The position numbers and the translations under genes were made by a program. Source: Acidovorax benzenivorans (GTDB lineage: Bacteria; Pseudomonadota; Gammaproteobacteria; Burkholderiales; Burkholderiaceae_C). Taken from it: 64,000 nt of DNA. The stretch spans positions 59,431 through 123,430 of the forward strand of contig NZ_JAPCKI010000014.1 in assembly GCF_028680575.1 (NCBI RefSeq), written 5' to 3'. Numbering within the stretch: the stretch's first letter is position 1; each line of letters starts with the position of its first letter. Shown piece by piece: positions 43,434 through 51,115 of this stretch. The notes under the pieces are model-generated. The model did no database searches. It saw only the letters and a list, made by a program, of their open reading frames with translations, and had not been told where the DNA came from.

Positions 43434-44696
43434 TCACTCGCCCATCGTTTCGAGTGAAGCCACTTGGTCGCGCCCTCGGTGTTTTGCCAGGTACAGCGCC
43501 TGGTCGGCGCGGTCGAGCATGTCGCGCAGGCTGCGGTCGCTTTGGCGGAAGGTGCCCACGCCCAGGCTGGTGGTGATGCGGTAGCTGTGGCCCGCATCGT
43601 CAGTGAGCTGTAGCTCACGGATGCCATGCAGCATGCGCGTGGCCACCTCCAGGCCCTCGGCCAGTGTGGTCAGCGGCAACAGCACGCCAAACTCTTCGCC
43701 GCCCAGGCGCCCCACGGCATCGCTGGCGCGCAGCTGGCCCTTGATGGCCTGAGCAAACGCCATCAGCGCACGGTCGCCCTCCAGGTGGCCAAAACGGTCG
43801 TTGATGGTCTTGAAGTGGTCCAGGTCCAGCATCAGCAAGGTCAGCGGCTCGCCGTTGCTGCGCGAATGGGTATAGGCCGACTCGGCGCACTCCAAAAATG
43901 CGCGGCGGTTGGCGATGCCCGTCAGCATGTCGGTGGTGGCCAGGCGCTGCAGTTCGCGCTCCAGGTTCTTGCGCTGCGTCACGTCACGGTAGATGCCTTC
44001 GATACCCGCGAATTGGCCCGCATGGTCGTACAGCAAATGGCTGCTGATGGAGATGTCGATCACGGTGCCGTCGCGCCGCACCATCTGGCCCGGAAAGTCC
44101 GATACCTCGCCGTGCTCCATGATGGCGGCCTTGAAGGCGTCTCGATCGGAGCTTTGGGGGTAATACGACTCTGCCGTGCGTCCCTCGATCTCATGGGGCT
44201 CGTAGCCCAGCACCCGGCGCACGCCGGGGCCCACATGCTGCACGATGCCCTGCGCATCGGTGCGGTAGTACACGTCCTGCATGTTCTCGAACAGGCGCCG
44301 GAAGTTCTGCTCGCTCTCGCGCAACTGGGCCTCGATTTCGCTCTGGTGCGTCATGTCTATGCCGCACATCAGAACGGCCGGTGCGCCGTCCCATTCAATG
44401 GCCACGCTGCTGATCAACACCATGCGCAGGTTGCCACGCTCGGTGCGGATGCGGAACTCGGACGACTTGTTGGGCCGCCCGGCTTGTTCGGGTACCGCCA
44501 CTTGCTGGATGCGGTTGGTGGAGCGCACCTGGTCCAGGGGGTGCACAAAGTCGCCGGACAGCCGCCCGATCAGGCTGTCGATACTGGGCGCCTCCAGCAA
44601 CTCCATGCTGGCCGTGTTGGCAAAGCGGATGGCACCCTGTTGTGTGACAAGCACGGCCGCTGGCAGCAGTTGCAGCAGGCGCAGGTCTGGGTTCAT
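43434..44696 (-). CDS. PAS-PAS-GGDEF diguanylate cyclase
   Basis: A 420-residue soluble signalling protein. Two PAS-type sensor domains (about residues 1-115 and 120-250, the second with FRRLFENMQDVYYRTDAQG and the PAC-like VIDISISSHLLYDHAG) precede a GGDEF domain with DLDHFKTINDRFGHLEGD and the active signature GRLGGEEFGVLLPL, so it should make cyclic di-GMP. No membrane segment is seen. The start MNPDLRLLQLLPAAV at 44696 was chosen because the PAS fold begins there. It may act with the nearby chemoreceptor in motility control, but that is only proximity. Confidence 0.9.
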   Translation of the reverse strand: MNPDLRLLQLLPAAVLVTQQGAIRFANTASMELLEAPSIDSLIGRLSGDFVHPLDQVRSTNRIQQVAVPEQAGRPNKSSEFRIRTERGNLRMVLISSVAIEWDGAPAVLMCGIDMTHQSEIEAQLRESEQNFRRLFENMQDVYYRTDAQGIVQHVGPGVRRVLGYEPHEIEGRTAESYYPQSSDRDAFKAAIMEHGEVSDFPGQMVRRDGTVIDISISSHLLYDHAGQFAGIEGIYRDVTQRKNLERELQRLATTDMLTGIANRRAFLECAESAYTHSRSNGEPLTLLMLDLDHFKTINDRFGHLEGDRALMAFAQAIKGQLRASDAVGRLGGEEFGVLLPLTTLAEGLEVATRMLHGIRELQLTDDAGHSYRITTSLGVGTFRQSDRSLRDMLDRADQALYLAKHRGRDQVASLETMGE

Positions 44697-44786
44697 GGGC
44701 TTGGTGGTAACCAAAAGTAATACACCATTGTGGCACCTGGACGCGGAGGTGTGAAACGGCACCTGTCACAGGCGGTACTATCGCCC

Positions 44787-45134
44787 ATGAGAAAAACTTT
44801 CCAACTCCACGTTGAAGGCAAGAACCGCGACCGCGTTCTGGATGCCGTCAAGCACGAAATCCGCAAATACATCAAGCGCGAGCGGCGCCGCGACCTGCCC
44901 GAAGGCGCTGATTTCTGGGACTTTGACTGCCAGTTTGGGCGCACCAAAGAAGACGCCGTCGTGGCGCATCTGTCGGCCTTGACTGGGCTGATCAACGGCG
45001 TGGCTGCCGAGGGCGGCGCCCAGTTTTATGTCGAAATTCTGGCCAAACCCGGCAAGCGCGCCCCTCGGCCCGCTGGCGAGGCACCGCGCAACGAGGCGGA
45101 TGGTTTGGATGAGGACGACGAAGAAGGCGCTTGA
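44787..45134 (+). CDS. DUF6172 protein
   Basis: A 115-residue protein starting MRKTFQLHVEGKNRDRVLDA followed by KHEIRKYIKRERRRDLPEGA, a pattern I associate with DUF6172, a conserved family of unknown function. The C terminus is Arg/Pro-rich, then very acidic (LDEDDEEGA). It stands between divergent and convergent neighbours and ends in a strong terminator. Confidence 0.75.
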   Translation: MRKTFQLHVEGKNRDRVLDAVKHEIRKYIKRERRRDLPEGADFWDFDCQFGRTKEDAVVAHLSALTGLINGVAAEGGAQFYVEILAKPGKRAPRPAGEAPRNEADGLDEDDEEGA

Positions 45135-45191
45135 ACCTTGGGTTTTGGGTGGCTGCCACCCAGGCCTGCCGTTCAGGCAAACACTGCTGCA

Positions 45192-45214
45192 GGCCCCTTT
45201 CAGGGGCCTTTTTT
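45192..45214 (+). terminator. intrinsic terminator after the DUF6172 gene
   Basis: GGCCCCT, loop TTC, AGGGGCC, then six T residues (45209-45214). A classic Rho-independent terminator 57 bases after the stop. It slightly overlaps the 3' end of the helicase gene on the other strand. Confidence 0.85.
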
Positions 45215-46483
45215 GTGGGCGGTCGGGGCTTGAGCTACCTGTACTGCGGATGCCGCCGCGCGCAGCTTGTCCTTTTTACTGGGGCGTTTGCCCTTGATGC
45301 CGCCGGTGCCCTGGGGGTCGGTGGGTGATGCGGGTGCCGGGGCGTCTGTGGGCTCAAAGCCCGCGATCTGCTCGCGCGGAATGGTGAGGTGCTGGCGTTT
45401 TTCGATCAGCCGGAAATGCGCCTCGGCATCGGCCGTCACAAAGCTCACTGCCATGCCGCTCTCGCCAGCGCGGCCAGTGCGACCGATGCGGTGCACATAG
45501 TCCACGGCCGATCGGGGCAGGTCGTAGTTCACCACGGCAGGCAACTGGGCAATGTCGATGCCGCGCGCAGCCAGGTCGGTGGTGACTACCACCTGCCAGC
45601 GTTCGTCCTTGAATTCCTGCAGCACCTGGTTGCGTGCACCCTGGCTCAGGCCTCCGTGAAAGGGAGTCGCATAGATGCCGGCCTTGTAGAGCTTTTCGGC
45701 GACATGCTCGGCGGCATATTGCGTCGCCACAAACACCAGCACACGTGACCAGTTGTGCTCCTTGACCAGGTGGCGCAGCAGCTGGGTGCGGCGGCTGGCG
45801 TCCACCGCAATGGCGCGTTGTTCGATGGCGGGTTCGTTGCCTGGCGTGTGGGGCACCTCCACGCGCACCGGTTGGTTTAGCAGGCCATCGGCCAGCGCCT
45901 GCACTGCTGCGGGGAAGGTGGCCGAGAAGAACAGGTTCTGCCGCCGGGCGGGCAACAGCGCCAGCACACGCTGCAGTTCTTCGGCAAAGCCCAGGTCCAG
46001 CAGGCGGTCGGCTTCGTCCAGCACCAGGTGCGCCACGGCCGACAGGCGCAGGGCGTTGTGGTCTACCAGGTCCAGCAGGCGCCCTGGCGTGGCCACCACA
46101 ATGTCGGCGCCGCCGCGCAAACCCAGCATCTGCGGGTTGATCGACACGCCCCCAAACACAATGGCTATCTTGAGTGGCTGCTGCAGGTGCTGGGCCAGGC
46201 TGCGCAGCACTTCGCCCACCTGTGCAGCCAGTTCGCGGGTGGGCACCAGCACCAGGGCGCGCACCCGGCGCGGTCCACCGGTAGCACTGAGCTGCAGTTG
46301 TTGCAGCAAGGGCAGGGCAAAGGCTGCGGTCTTGCCCGACCCCGTTTGCGCCGCGCCCAGCAGGTCTGCCCCTTGCAGGATGGCCGGAATGGCGCCCGCC
46401 TGAATGGGCGTGGGCGTCACAAAGCCCGCTTTGTCGGCGGCGTGAACGAGGGCGGGAGACAGACCGAGGGAAACAAAAGGCAT
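45200..46483 (-). CDS. rhlE: DEAD-box ATP-dependent RNA helicase (RhlE type)
   Basis: RNA helicase of 427 residues with all core motifs in order: Q motif in FVTPTPIQAGAIPAIL, motif I AAQTGSGKT, Ia PTRELA, II DEAD, III SAT, IV VLVFVATQ, V TTDLAARGID and VI HRIGRTGR. The C-terminal tail is basic and ends HKKGP, as in RhlE-like helicases of ribosome assembly or mRNA decay. The MPFVSLGLSP start at 46483 matches the family; an in-frame ATG at 46552 would add 23 residues. Confidence 0.9.
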   Translation of the reverse strand: MPFVSLGLSPALVHAADKAGFVTPTPIQAGAIPAILQGADLLGAAQTGSGKTAAFALPLLQQLQLSATGGPRRVRALVLVPTRELAAQVGEVLRSLAQHLQQPLKIAIVFGGVSINPQMLGLRGGADIVVATPGRLLDLVDHNALRLSAVAHLVLDEADRLLDLGFAEELQRVLALLPARRQNLFFSATFPAAVQALADGLLNQPVRVEVPHTPGNEPAIEQRAIAVDASRRTQLLRHLVKEHNWSRVLVFVATQYAAEHVAEKLYKAGIYATPFHGGLSQGARNQVLQEFKDERWQVVVTTDLAARGIDIAQLPAVVNYDLPRSAVDYVHRIGRTGRAGESGMAVSFVTADAEAHFRLIEKRQHLTIPREQIAGFEPTDAPAPASPTDPQGTGGIKGKRPSKKDKLRAAASAVQVAQAPTAHKKGP

Positions 46484-46720
46484 GGAAGGGCGCTGAGGAG
46501 GCGTTGAAGGGGACACGCAAGGCAGCGCGGATGGATCGGTAATGGTGTGCATTGTCGCCGCAGTTGTCAGATTCACTCTTGTCCGGTGCATCCGCTGGGG
46601 CCCGCAACCTGCGCCTTGCGCGTCCCCCGTGCTGCAGGGAATGCGAGCGCCCCATACCAGCGTGTGGCAACCGATAATCAGGCCGCTCTGTTTTGTTGAC
46701 TGTTTTCGGACCTGCTCCCC

Positions 46721-47191
46721 ATGGCTTTGCCCCTCGATACCTCTGCCATCACCCACGGCATCCAGCTGGCGGTGGCGCCCGTGTTTTTGCTCACCGCTGT
46801 GTCCGGCATGATCGGCGCCGTGGCGGGGCGGCTGGCCCGCATCATCGACCGGGCTCGCGTGGTGGAAGACCGTGCGCGCGTCGATGCCGAACCCGAATTT
46901 CTGGCCCGCGCCTACAACGAGCTGGCCGACTTGCGCCTGCGCGGGCGGCTGGCCAACGGCTGCATCGCGCTGCTCACGTTCTGTGCGTTCCTGATTGGCA
47001 CGACCATCATCCTGCTGTTCTTGGGCGAGACCACCGATTTCCAGTCCAGCCGGTTGGCGGTGGCGGGGTTTCTCGCGGGAGTCGCGTGCTTTTTGCTGGC
47101 GTTGGTGTGTTTTTTGACCGAGACGATGCTGGCCACGCGGTTGCTTGACTTTCACATGCTGCAGCAAGAGGTCGAGGGGAAGAAGCCATGA
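46721..47191 (+). CDS. DUF2721 membrane protein
   Basis: A 156-residue membrane protein with helices at about residues 15-35 (LAVAPVFLLTAVSGMIGAVA), 80-102 (LLTFCAFLIGTTIILLFLG) and 110-135. The RLARIIDRARV segment after the first helix is characteristic of DUF2721. Function unknown. Its stop overlaps the Sui1 gene by four bases, so it heads a small operon of conserved genes (DUF2721, yciH-like, DUF3820). Confidence 0.85.
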   Translation: MALPLDTSAITHGIQLAVAPVFLLTAVSGMIGAVAGRLARIIDRARVVEDRARVDAEPEFLARAYNELADLRLRGRLANGCIALLTFCAFLIGTTIILLFLGETTDFQSSRLAVAGFLAGVACFLLALVCFLTETMLATRLLDFHMLQQEVEGKKP

Positions 47192-47550
47192 AATCGTTGG
47201 CTGACCTGGGCGGTCTGGTGTATTCCACCGAGGCGGGCCGCATGTGCCCGGTCTGTCGGCAGCCGGTGGCGCAATGCGTGTGCAAGCAGAACAAGCCTGT
47301 GCCCACGGGCGACGGCATCGTGCGCGTGTCGCGCGAGACCAAAGGGCGCGGCGGCAAGGCCGTCACCCTGGTCAAGGGCGTGTTAGTGGACGAAACCGCA
47401 CTGGAGCAGCTGGGCAAGCAGCTCAAGGCCGCCTGCGGCAGCGGCGGCACGGTGAAGGATGGTGTGATCGAAGTGCAGGGCGACCATGTGGACCGCGTGA
47501 TGGTCGCGCTACAAAAGCTGGGCCACAAGGTCAAGCGCGCTGGCGGCTGA
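47188..47550 (+). CDS. yciH: SUI1/eIF1-like translation initiation factor (YciH family)
   Basis: A 120-residue protein with the SUI1 fold: RVSRETKGRGGKAVTLVKGV, then ALEQLGKQLKAACGSGGTVK, DGVIEVQGDHVDRV. E. coli YciH is reported to affect initiation fidelity. Before the SUI1 domain lies a short segment with four cysteines (MCPVCRQPVAQCVCK, about residues 19-33; C-x2-C-x5-C-x-C) that could bind a metal. Confidence 0.9.
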   Translation: MKSLADLGGLVYSTEAGRMCPVCRQPVAQCVCKQNKPVPTGDGIVRVSRETKGRGGKAVTLVKGVLVDETALEQLGKQLKAACGSGGTVKDGVIEVQGDHVDRVMVALQKLGHKVKRAGG

Positions 47551-47563
47551 GGAGGCTAGGGCA

Positions 47564-47776
47564 ATGGACACAGAGAAACTGCAGCGCTTGGTCACCACCG
47601 AGATGCCGTACGGCAAATACAAGGGTACGTTGTTGGCCGATCTGCCTGGCAACTACCTGAACTGGTTCGCACGCGAGGGGTTTCCCAAAGGCGAATTGGG
47701 CAAGCTGCTTGCGCTGATGCACGAGATTGACCACAACGGGCTGTCTGACCTGCTCATGCCCTTGCGTGGGCGCTGA
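47564..47776 (+). CDS. DUF3820 protein
   Basis: A 70-residue protein with MPYGKYKGTLLADLPGNYLN and WFAREGFPKGELGKLLALMH, the DUF3820 pattern. The family has been labelled a quorum-sensing-regulated virulence factor in Pseudomonas, but the molecular role is unknown and the name should not be leaned on. It follows the Sui1 gene by 13 bases. Confidence 0.85.
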   Translation: MDTEKLQRLVTTEMPYGKYKGTLLADLPGNYLNWFAREGFPKGELGKLLALMHEIDHNGLSDLLMPLRGR

Positions 47777-47851
47777 CCAGGGTGTGCCGGAGGCCGGGTG
47801 AGTGCCTTAACTTCCTGCGAGCGTCCACCATAATGAACGCTTGTAGACCGT

Positions 47852-47891
47852 GTTGACGATCTCCCTCGCGAACTTTTGCGAGCTCGTCAAC
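47852..47891 (+). promoter_or_regulatory. hairpin in the leader of the small membrane protein gene
   Basis: GTTGACGA (47852-47859) pairs with TCGTCAAC (47884-47891), and inside it CTCGC (47865-47869) pairs with GCGAG (47878-47882), with a small bulge between. It ends 37 bases before the ATG. It could be a leader structure, a protein-binding site or an operator. Confidence 0.5.
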
Positions 47892-47928
47892 GGTCACCTA
47901 GACCCACAACCACACCGAGGGAATGTAC

Positions 47929-48102
47929 ATGAAGGGCAATATCGCTGCGATCGTTCTGGTCGTGTTGGGCGTGTTTTTTCTGCTGACCAACCTGGGATTG
48001 ATCAGCATCAGCTTGCGCGAGCTGTTGCGGGTGTGGTGGCCGGTGGCACTGATCGCGGTGGGCGTGGCGCTGTTCTTCACGCCGGGTAACAAGGGCAAAT
48101 AA
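47929..48102 (+). CDS. small two-helix membrane protein, LiaI/LiaF-like
   Basis: A 57-residue protein with two membrane helices, about residues 5-25 (AAIVLVVLGVFFLLTNLGLI) and 34-51 (RVWWPVALIAVGVALFF). The G-x-x-F-L-L-T-N-L-G-L and WWP-x-x-L-I-x-x-G pattern is that of LiaI/LiaF-type transmembrane domains (DUF5668-like). GAGGGA lies seven bases before the ATG. The role is probably in the cell envelope and is not defined. Confidence 0.8.
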   Translation: MKGNIAAIVLVVLGVFFLLTNLGLISISLRELLRVWWPVALIAVGVALFFTPGNKGK

Positions 48103-48141
48103 GCCAGGGGCAGGCGGCACTGGCGACCGCGTCGTCCCTTG

Positions 48142-48621
48142 TCAGCCCTGCTGGGTCTCTCCGCCTCCGTGGTGTTGGGGGCCGTGTCCATCGTGTTCCT
48201 CGCGGGGCTGTGCAAACGCCGGGTCTTTGCTGAAGTAACCCCGGAACAGGTTGCGCGCAATGCCATGTGCCGCCACCTGGAGGTCATGCGCTACATCGGG
48301 GGCAAACAGGCGGTTGGTGTGTTGCTGCCACAGCCCCACCCAGGCCGCAAAGTGGGCGGGCGTGACGCCCTCCAGCGCCATGTGTTTGCCAAACACATCC
48401 CCCTTGAAGCTGCGCGTGCCCAGGGCCACCGTGCTCCAGAAGTCCACCAGCCGTTGCAGGTGGGCGTCCCACTGCCCGTGCAGGGCCTTTTCAAACACCG
48501 GACCCAGCAGCGGGTCGCGGCGCACATCTCCATAAAAACCGTGCACCAGCAGCGTGATGCTTTCCACGCTGGGAGGTGTGTCGGCTCCGGGTCCCTCGAT
48601 TGAGGTGGTTGGCAGGGTCAT
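48142..48621 (-). CDS. group III truncated haemoglobin
   Basis: A 159-residue protein with the truncated-globin core: LVHGFYGDVRRDPLLGPVFE near the N terminus, LQRLVDFWSTVALGTRSFKG, HFAAWVGLWQQH and the C-terminal LFRGYFS. Several His are candidates for the proximal haem ligand, probably in the helix around FAAWVGLW. Such globins often detoxify nitric oxide. The MTLPTTS start at 48621 overlaps the stop of ric (ATGA), so it is co-expressed with the di-iron repair protein under the NsrR site. Confidence 0.85.
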   Translation of the reverse strand: MTLPTTSIEGPGADTPPSVESITLLVHGFYGDVRRDPLLGPVFEKALHGQWDAHLQRLVDFWSTVALGTRSFKGDVFGKHMALEGVTPAHFAAWVGLWQQHTNRLFAPDVAHDLQVAAHGIARNLFRGYFSKDPAFAQPREEHDGHGPQHHGGGETQQG

Positions 48622-49388
48622 GCCTGCAGTGTGCCTCCGCCGCTGCAGGCGCAGCCTGATGGACCGCAACCCTGCGACGCTGGTGCGGCGCTGGCCTCGA
48701 ACTGAGGAAACAGCACGTTGTTTTCCAGATGGATGTGATTGATGAGGTCATCGCCCAGCTGGGCAATGCCTGCATACAGCGCACGCCAGGTGTTGCAGGC
48801 GCCTTGCGGGGGCGTGGCGTCGTTGGTCAGGGCGTTGAGCTTGTCCAGCGCCTCGCCATGGTCCACATGCTCGGCGCGCATCATGCCGATGGGTTGGCCT
48901 ACAAACGGGTTGCCGCCGTTTTTGAGCATGGGGAACAGCACTTGCTCTTCCTTGAGCATGTGCGACAGCAGCTCTTCGTGCATGGTTTCGAGGTGGTCGG
49001 CCAGTCCGACTGGCACATGGGGGTTGTCGCGGTGCACGGCTTCCACGCGGCGGGCCATGCGGATCAATTCGGGCAACTGCTGGCGGTGCACCTCGTGGTA
49101 GCGCACCAGGATGTGGTCGATGAGCGCACTGGGCGACGCGGCCTCGGGCACGGAGTCGTTGCGCTGCAGGGCCGCCAGTTCTGCCAGCACGGCGTTGGCG
49201 TCCAGCCCCTTGTCGGCTGCCGCCTTGGCCAGGCTCACCTGCCCGCCGCAGCAAAAGTCGAGCTTGAGTCGCCGGAACACCGCCGTGGCGCCGGGCAGTT
49301 GCACCGCGATCTGGCCGATCTGCTGGTCGGCACTGAGTGGGGCGGGGTGGGCGGGGGCTGCATCCAGATGGTCAACTCGGGCGTTCAT
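48618..49388 (-). CDS. ytfE: iron-sulfur cluster repair di-iron protein (RIC/YtfE/ScdA)
   Basis: Repairs Fe-S clusters damaged by nitric oxide or oxidants. The 256-residue protein has an N-terminal ScdA-like domain (PGATAVFRRLKLDFCCGG, about residues 34-51) and a C-terminal hemerythrin-like domain with spaced His and Glu ligands (LIDHILVRYHEVHRQQLPEL; MRAEHVDHGEAL; NHIHLENNVLFPQFE). The end carries extra cysteines (CGPSGCACSGGG) that I do not recall in the E. coli protein (220 residues). It is divergent from nsrR, with an NsrR-type site just upstream. Confidence 0.92.
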   Translation of the reverse strand: MNARVDHLDAAPAHPAPLSADQQIGQIAVQLPGATAVFRRLKLDFCCGGQVSLAKAAADKGLDANAVLAELAALQRNDSVPEAASPSALIDHILVRYHEVHRQQLPELIRMARRVEAVHRDNPHVPVGLADHLETMHEELLSHMLKEEQVLFPMLKNGGNPFVGQPIGMMRAEHVDHGEALDKLNALTNDATPPQGACNTWRALYAGIAQLGDDLINHIHLENNVLFPQFEASAAPASQGCGPSGCACSGGGTLQA

Positions 49389-49402
49389 GGTGGGTCCTTT
49401 TA

Positions 49403-49425
49403 AAGATTCATATGATGTGAATATT
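49403..49425. promoter_or_regulatory. NsrR-binding site
   Basis: AAGATTCATAT, one base, ATGTGAATATT. The two arms are an inverted repeat with 9 of 11 positions paired, and this 11-1-11 layout matches the known NsrR consensus (AAGATGCATTT arms). It lies 14 bases upstream of the ric ATG and 55 bases upstream of nsrR, so it could control both. Confidence 0.8.
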
Positions 49426-49480
49426 TTATTCAATAAAATTCGTCCTGCATACCTCTTTGAATTGACCTGCGGCAAAACCC

Positions 49481-50011
49481 ATGCGCCTGACCCAATGGAC
49501 CGACTACACGCTGCGCGTGCTCATGTACTGTGCAGCCACCGAAGGCCGCGAGCAGCCGGCGACCATCACCGAGGTGGCCGAGGGCTACGGCATCTCGCGC
49601 AGCCACCTGATGAAAATCGTGCAGCAGCTGGCCGCCCAGGGGCTGCTGGAGACCACGCGCGGCCGTGGCGGTGGTATGCGGCTGAGGGTGCCTGCGTCGG
49701 CCATCAACATCGGCGCCGTGGTGCGCGCTACCGAGACCGACTTCAACCTGGTGGAGTGTTTTGACCCCGGCACCAACCAGTGCCGCCTGAGCAGCCACTG
49801 TCGCCTCAAGGGCGTGTTGTGGCAGGCCATGCAGGCCTATCTGGCGGTGCTGGACAGCGTGACGCTGGCCGACCTGATGGCCCCGGCCGCTGCGGGTGGG
49901 GCGGCCGCACGTGGCCTGCTGCCCACCGTGGCAATGCCCCAGAGCGGCGGCGCCACGCGCAGGCGCGCACCCGTGGCCGGGCTGCCGTCCAAAGCCGAAA
50001 ATATTGAATAA
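49481..50011 (+). CDS. nsrR: Rrf2-family nitric-oxide-sensing repressor NsrR
   Basis: Fe-S cluster repressor that releases DNA when nitric oxide attacks its cluster. The 176-residue protein begins MRLTQWTDYTLRVLMYCA, has the winged helix with ISRSHLMKIVQQLAAQGLLE, the wing GRGGGMRLRVPA, and three cluster cysteines in a C-x7-C-x5-C pattern (CFDPGTNQCRLSSHC). The C-terminal 30 residues are an Ala/Arg-rich tail beyond the E. coli length (141). The clear NsrR box and ric/globin neighbours support this over IscR. Confidence 0.92.
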   Translation: MRLTQWTDYTLRVLMYCAATEGREQPATITEVAEGYGISRSHLMKIVQQLAAQGLLETTRGRGGGMRLRVPASAINIGAVVRATETDFNLVECFDPGTNQCRLSSHCRLKGVLWQAMQAYLAVLDSVTLADLMAPAAAGGAAARGLLPTVAMPQSGGATRRRAPVAGLPSKAENIE

Positions 50012-50066
50012 AAATAGCGGTTTCCGCGCGATGGGTAGCGACTTTTTGCTATTAAATTGATAGTTG
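50008..50066 (-). repeat. possible decayed copy F of the dispersed palindromic repeat
   Basis: Between nsrR and the AraC gene the minus strand reads AATTTAATAGCAAAAAGTCGC, here split as AATAGCAAAAA and GTCGCTACCCATCGCGCGG, then AAACCGCTATTTTTATTC. The order of blocks resembles the other copies, but the arms are poorly conserved. It supplies the stop codon of the AraC-family gene. Confidence 0.35.
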
Positions 50067-51086
50067 TTGCGACCCCGACATGCCTTCAGCTGCAAACGCC
50101 TGCCGGTAGCGCGCCGGGGTCAGGCCCACATGGCGCGCAAACTCGCGCGTGAAGTGGGACTGGTCTGAAAAACCGCAGGCAAACCCGATTTCTGCGAGGC
50201 CATGCGGGCTCTCCAGCAGCCATTGCGCCGCCACGCGCGCGCGAGCCTCGGTCACGATGTGGCGGCAGCTCAGGCCACTGTCGGTCAGTGCCCGCTGCAG
50301 GCTGCGGCGGGCCAGGCCCGTGTGTTGGGCCAGGGCGCTCACCGTGTGCTGCGCTGCCGGGTCGTGCAGCACATGGCGCGCCAGCTGGTGCGCCAGGGGC
50401 GGCCAGGGCAGGGCGTCGCACAGGTGGGTGGCGGGTTGGGGCTGCAAGGTGGGGGTTGTGGGCGCCTTGCTGTCGTGAGGTTCCCAGTGCAAGGTCCAAT
50501 GGCCCAGCAACCTTTGCCCGGCCAGCGGTGCCAGTTGGGCGTGCAGTTCGGCCGGGGTGGTGGCTGGGGCTTCCATCCGCAGGTTCACGTGTTGGCCTGC
50601 GGCTTCGGGCGCGCCGATCTCCACCCGCAACCCGCGCACGCCCAGGGCCCGGCTCGCGCCCACCAGTACGCCGAGCACGGCCAGGCTTTCGGTGGGGTGG
50701 GGTTCTTCCGGCACACCGGGGCGCGCGTGGTGGTGCAGCGCCAGGGTGCCCGTGGCGCTGGCCGTGACGCTGACCTGGTGGCGCGAATGCACGTACCGCT
50801 CCAGCCGCTGCCAGCGCGCCAGCAGTTCGGGCAGGTGGGCGGCGCCCAGCAGCGCACGGTGCACCGGGTCGCCCGTCAGCAGGTCCACCCGCTGGGCCAG
50901 CTGTAGCAGTGTGCCCAGGCCGCCCTGGTGCAACACGGCTTCGACCACGCTGCGTTTGTAGGCCAGGGGCACGTGGCTCGCGGCCAGCCCGTCGGCACCC
51001 GGTGGGGGCGGTGGCGGCACCAGCCCGTGCGCAGCCATGGCGCGCACCAGCAGGCGGACCATGGCGGCGCTGGCAAAGTCTTGCAT
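50052..51086 (-). CDS. AraC-family transcriptional regulator
   Basis: A 344-residue regulator with an N-terminal domain of the arabinose-binding type used by OruR/ArgR-like AraC proteins (about 1-220) and a C-terminal pair of helix-turn-helices: TVSALAQHTGLARRSLQRAL and AEIGFACGFSDQSHFTREFA, then HVGLTPARYR. A Pro-rich stretch lies at residues 24-31. It is encoded 29 bases downstream of the molybdenum hydroxylase genes on the same strand, so it may be their regulator. Confidence 0.9.
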   Translation of the reverse strand: MQDFASAAMVRLLVRAMAAHGLVPPPPPPGADGLAASHVPLAYKRSVVEAVLHQGGLGTLLQLAQRVDLLTGDPVHRALLGAAHLPELLARWQRLERYVHSRHQVSVTASATGTLALHHHARPGVPEEPHPTESLAVLGVLVGASRALGVRGLRVEIGAPEAAGQHVNLRMEAPATTPAELHAQLAPLAGQRLLGHWTLHWEPHDSKAPTTPTLQPQPATHLCDALPWPPLAHQLARHVLHDPAAQHTVSALAQHTGLARRSLQRALTDSGLSCRHIVTEARARVAAQWLLESPHGLAEIGFACGFSDQSHFTREFARHVGLTPARYRQAFAAEGMSGSQQLSI

Positions 51087-51115
51087 GGGCGGATTGTGCC
51101 GTTGGTGCTACCCCG

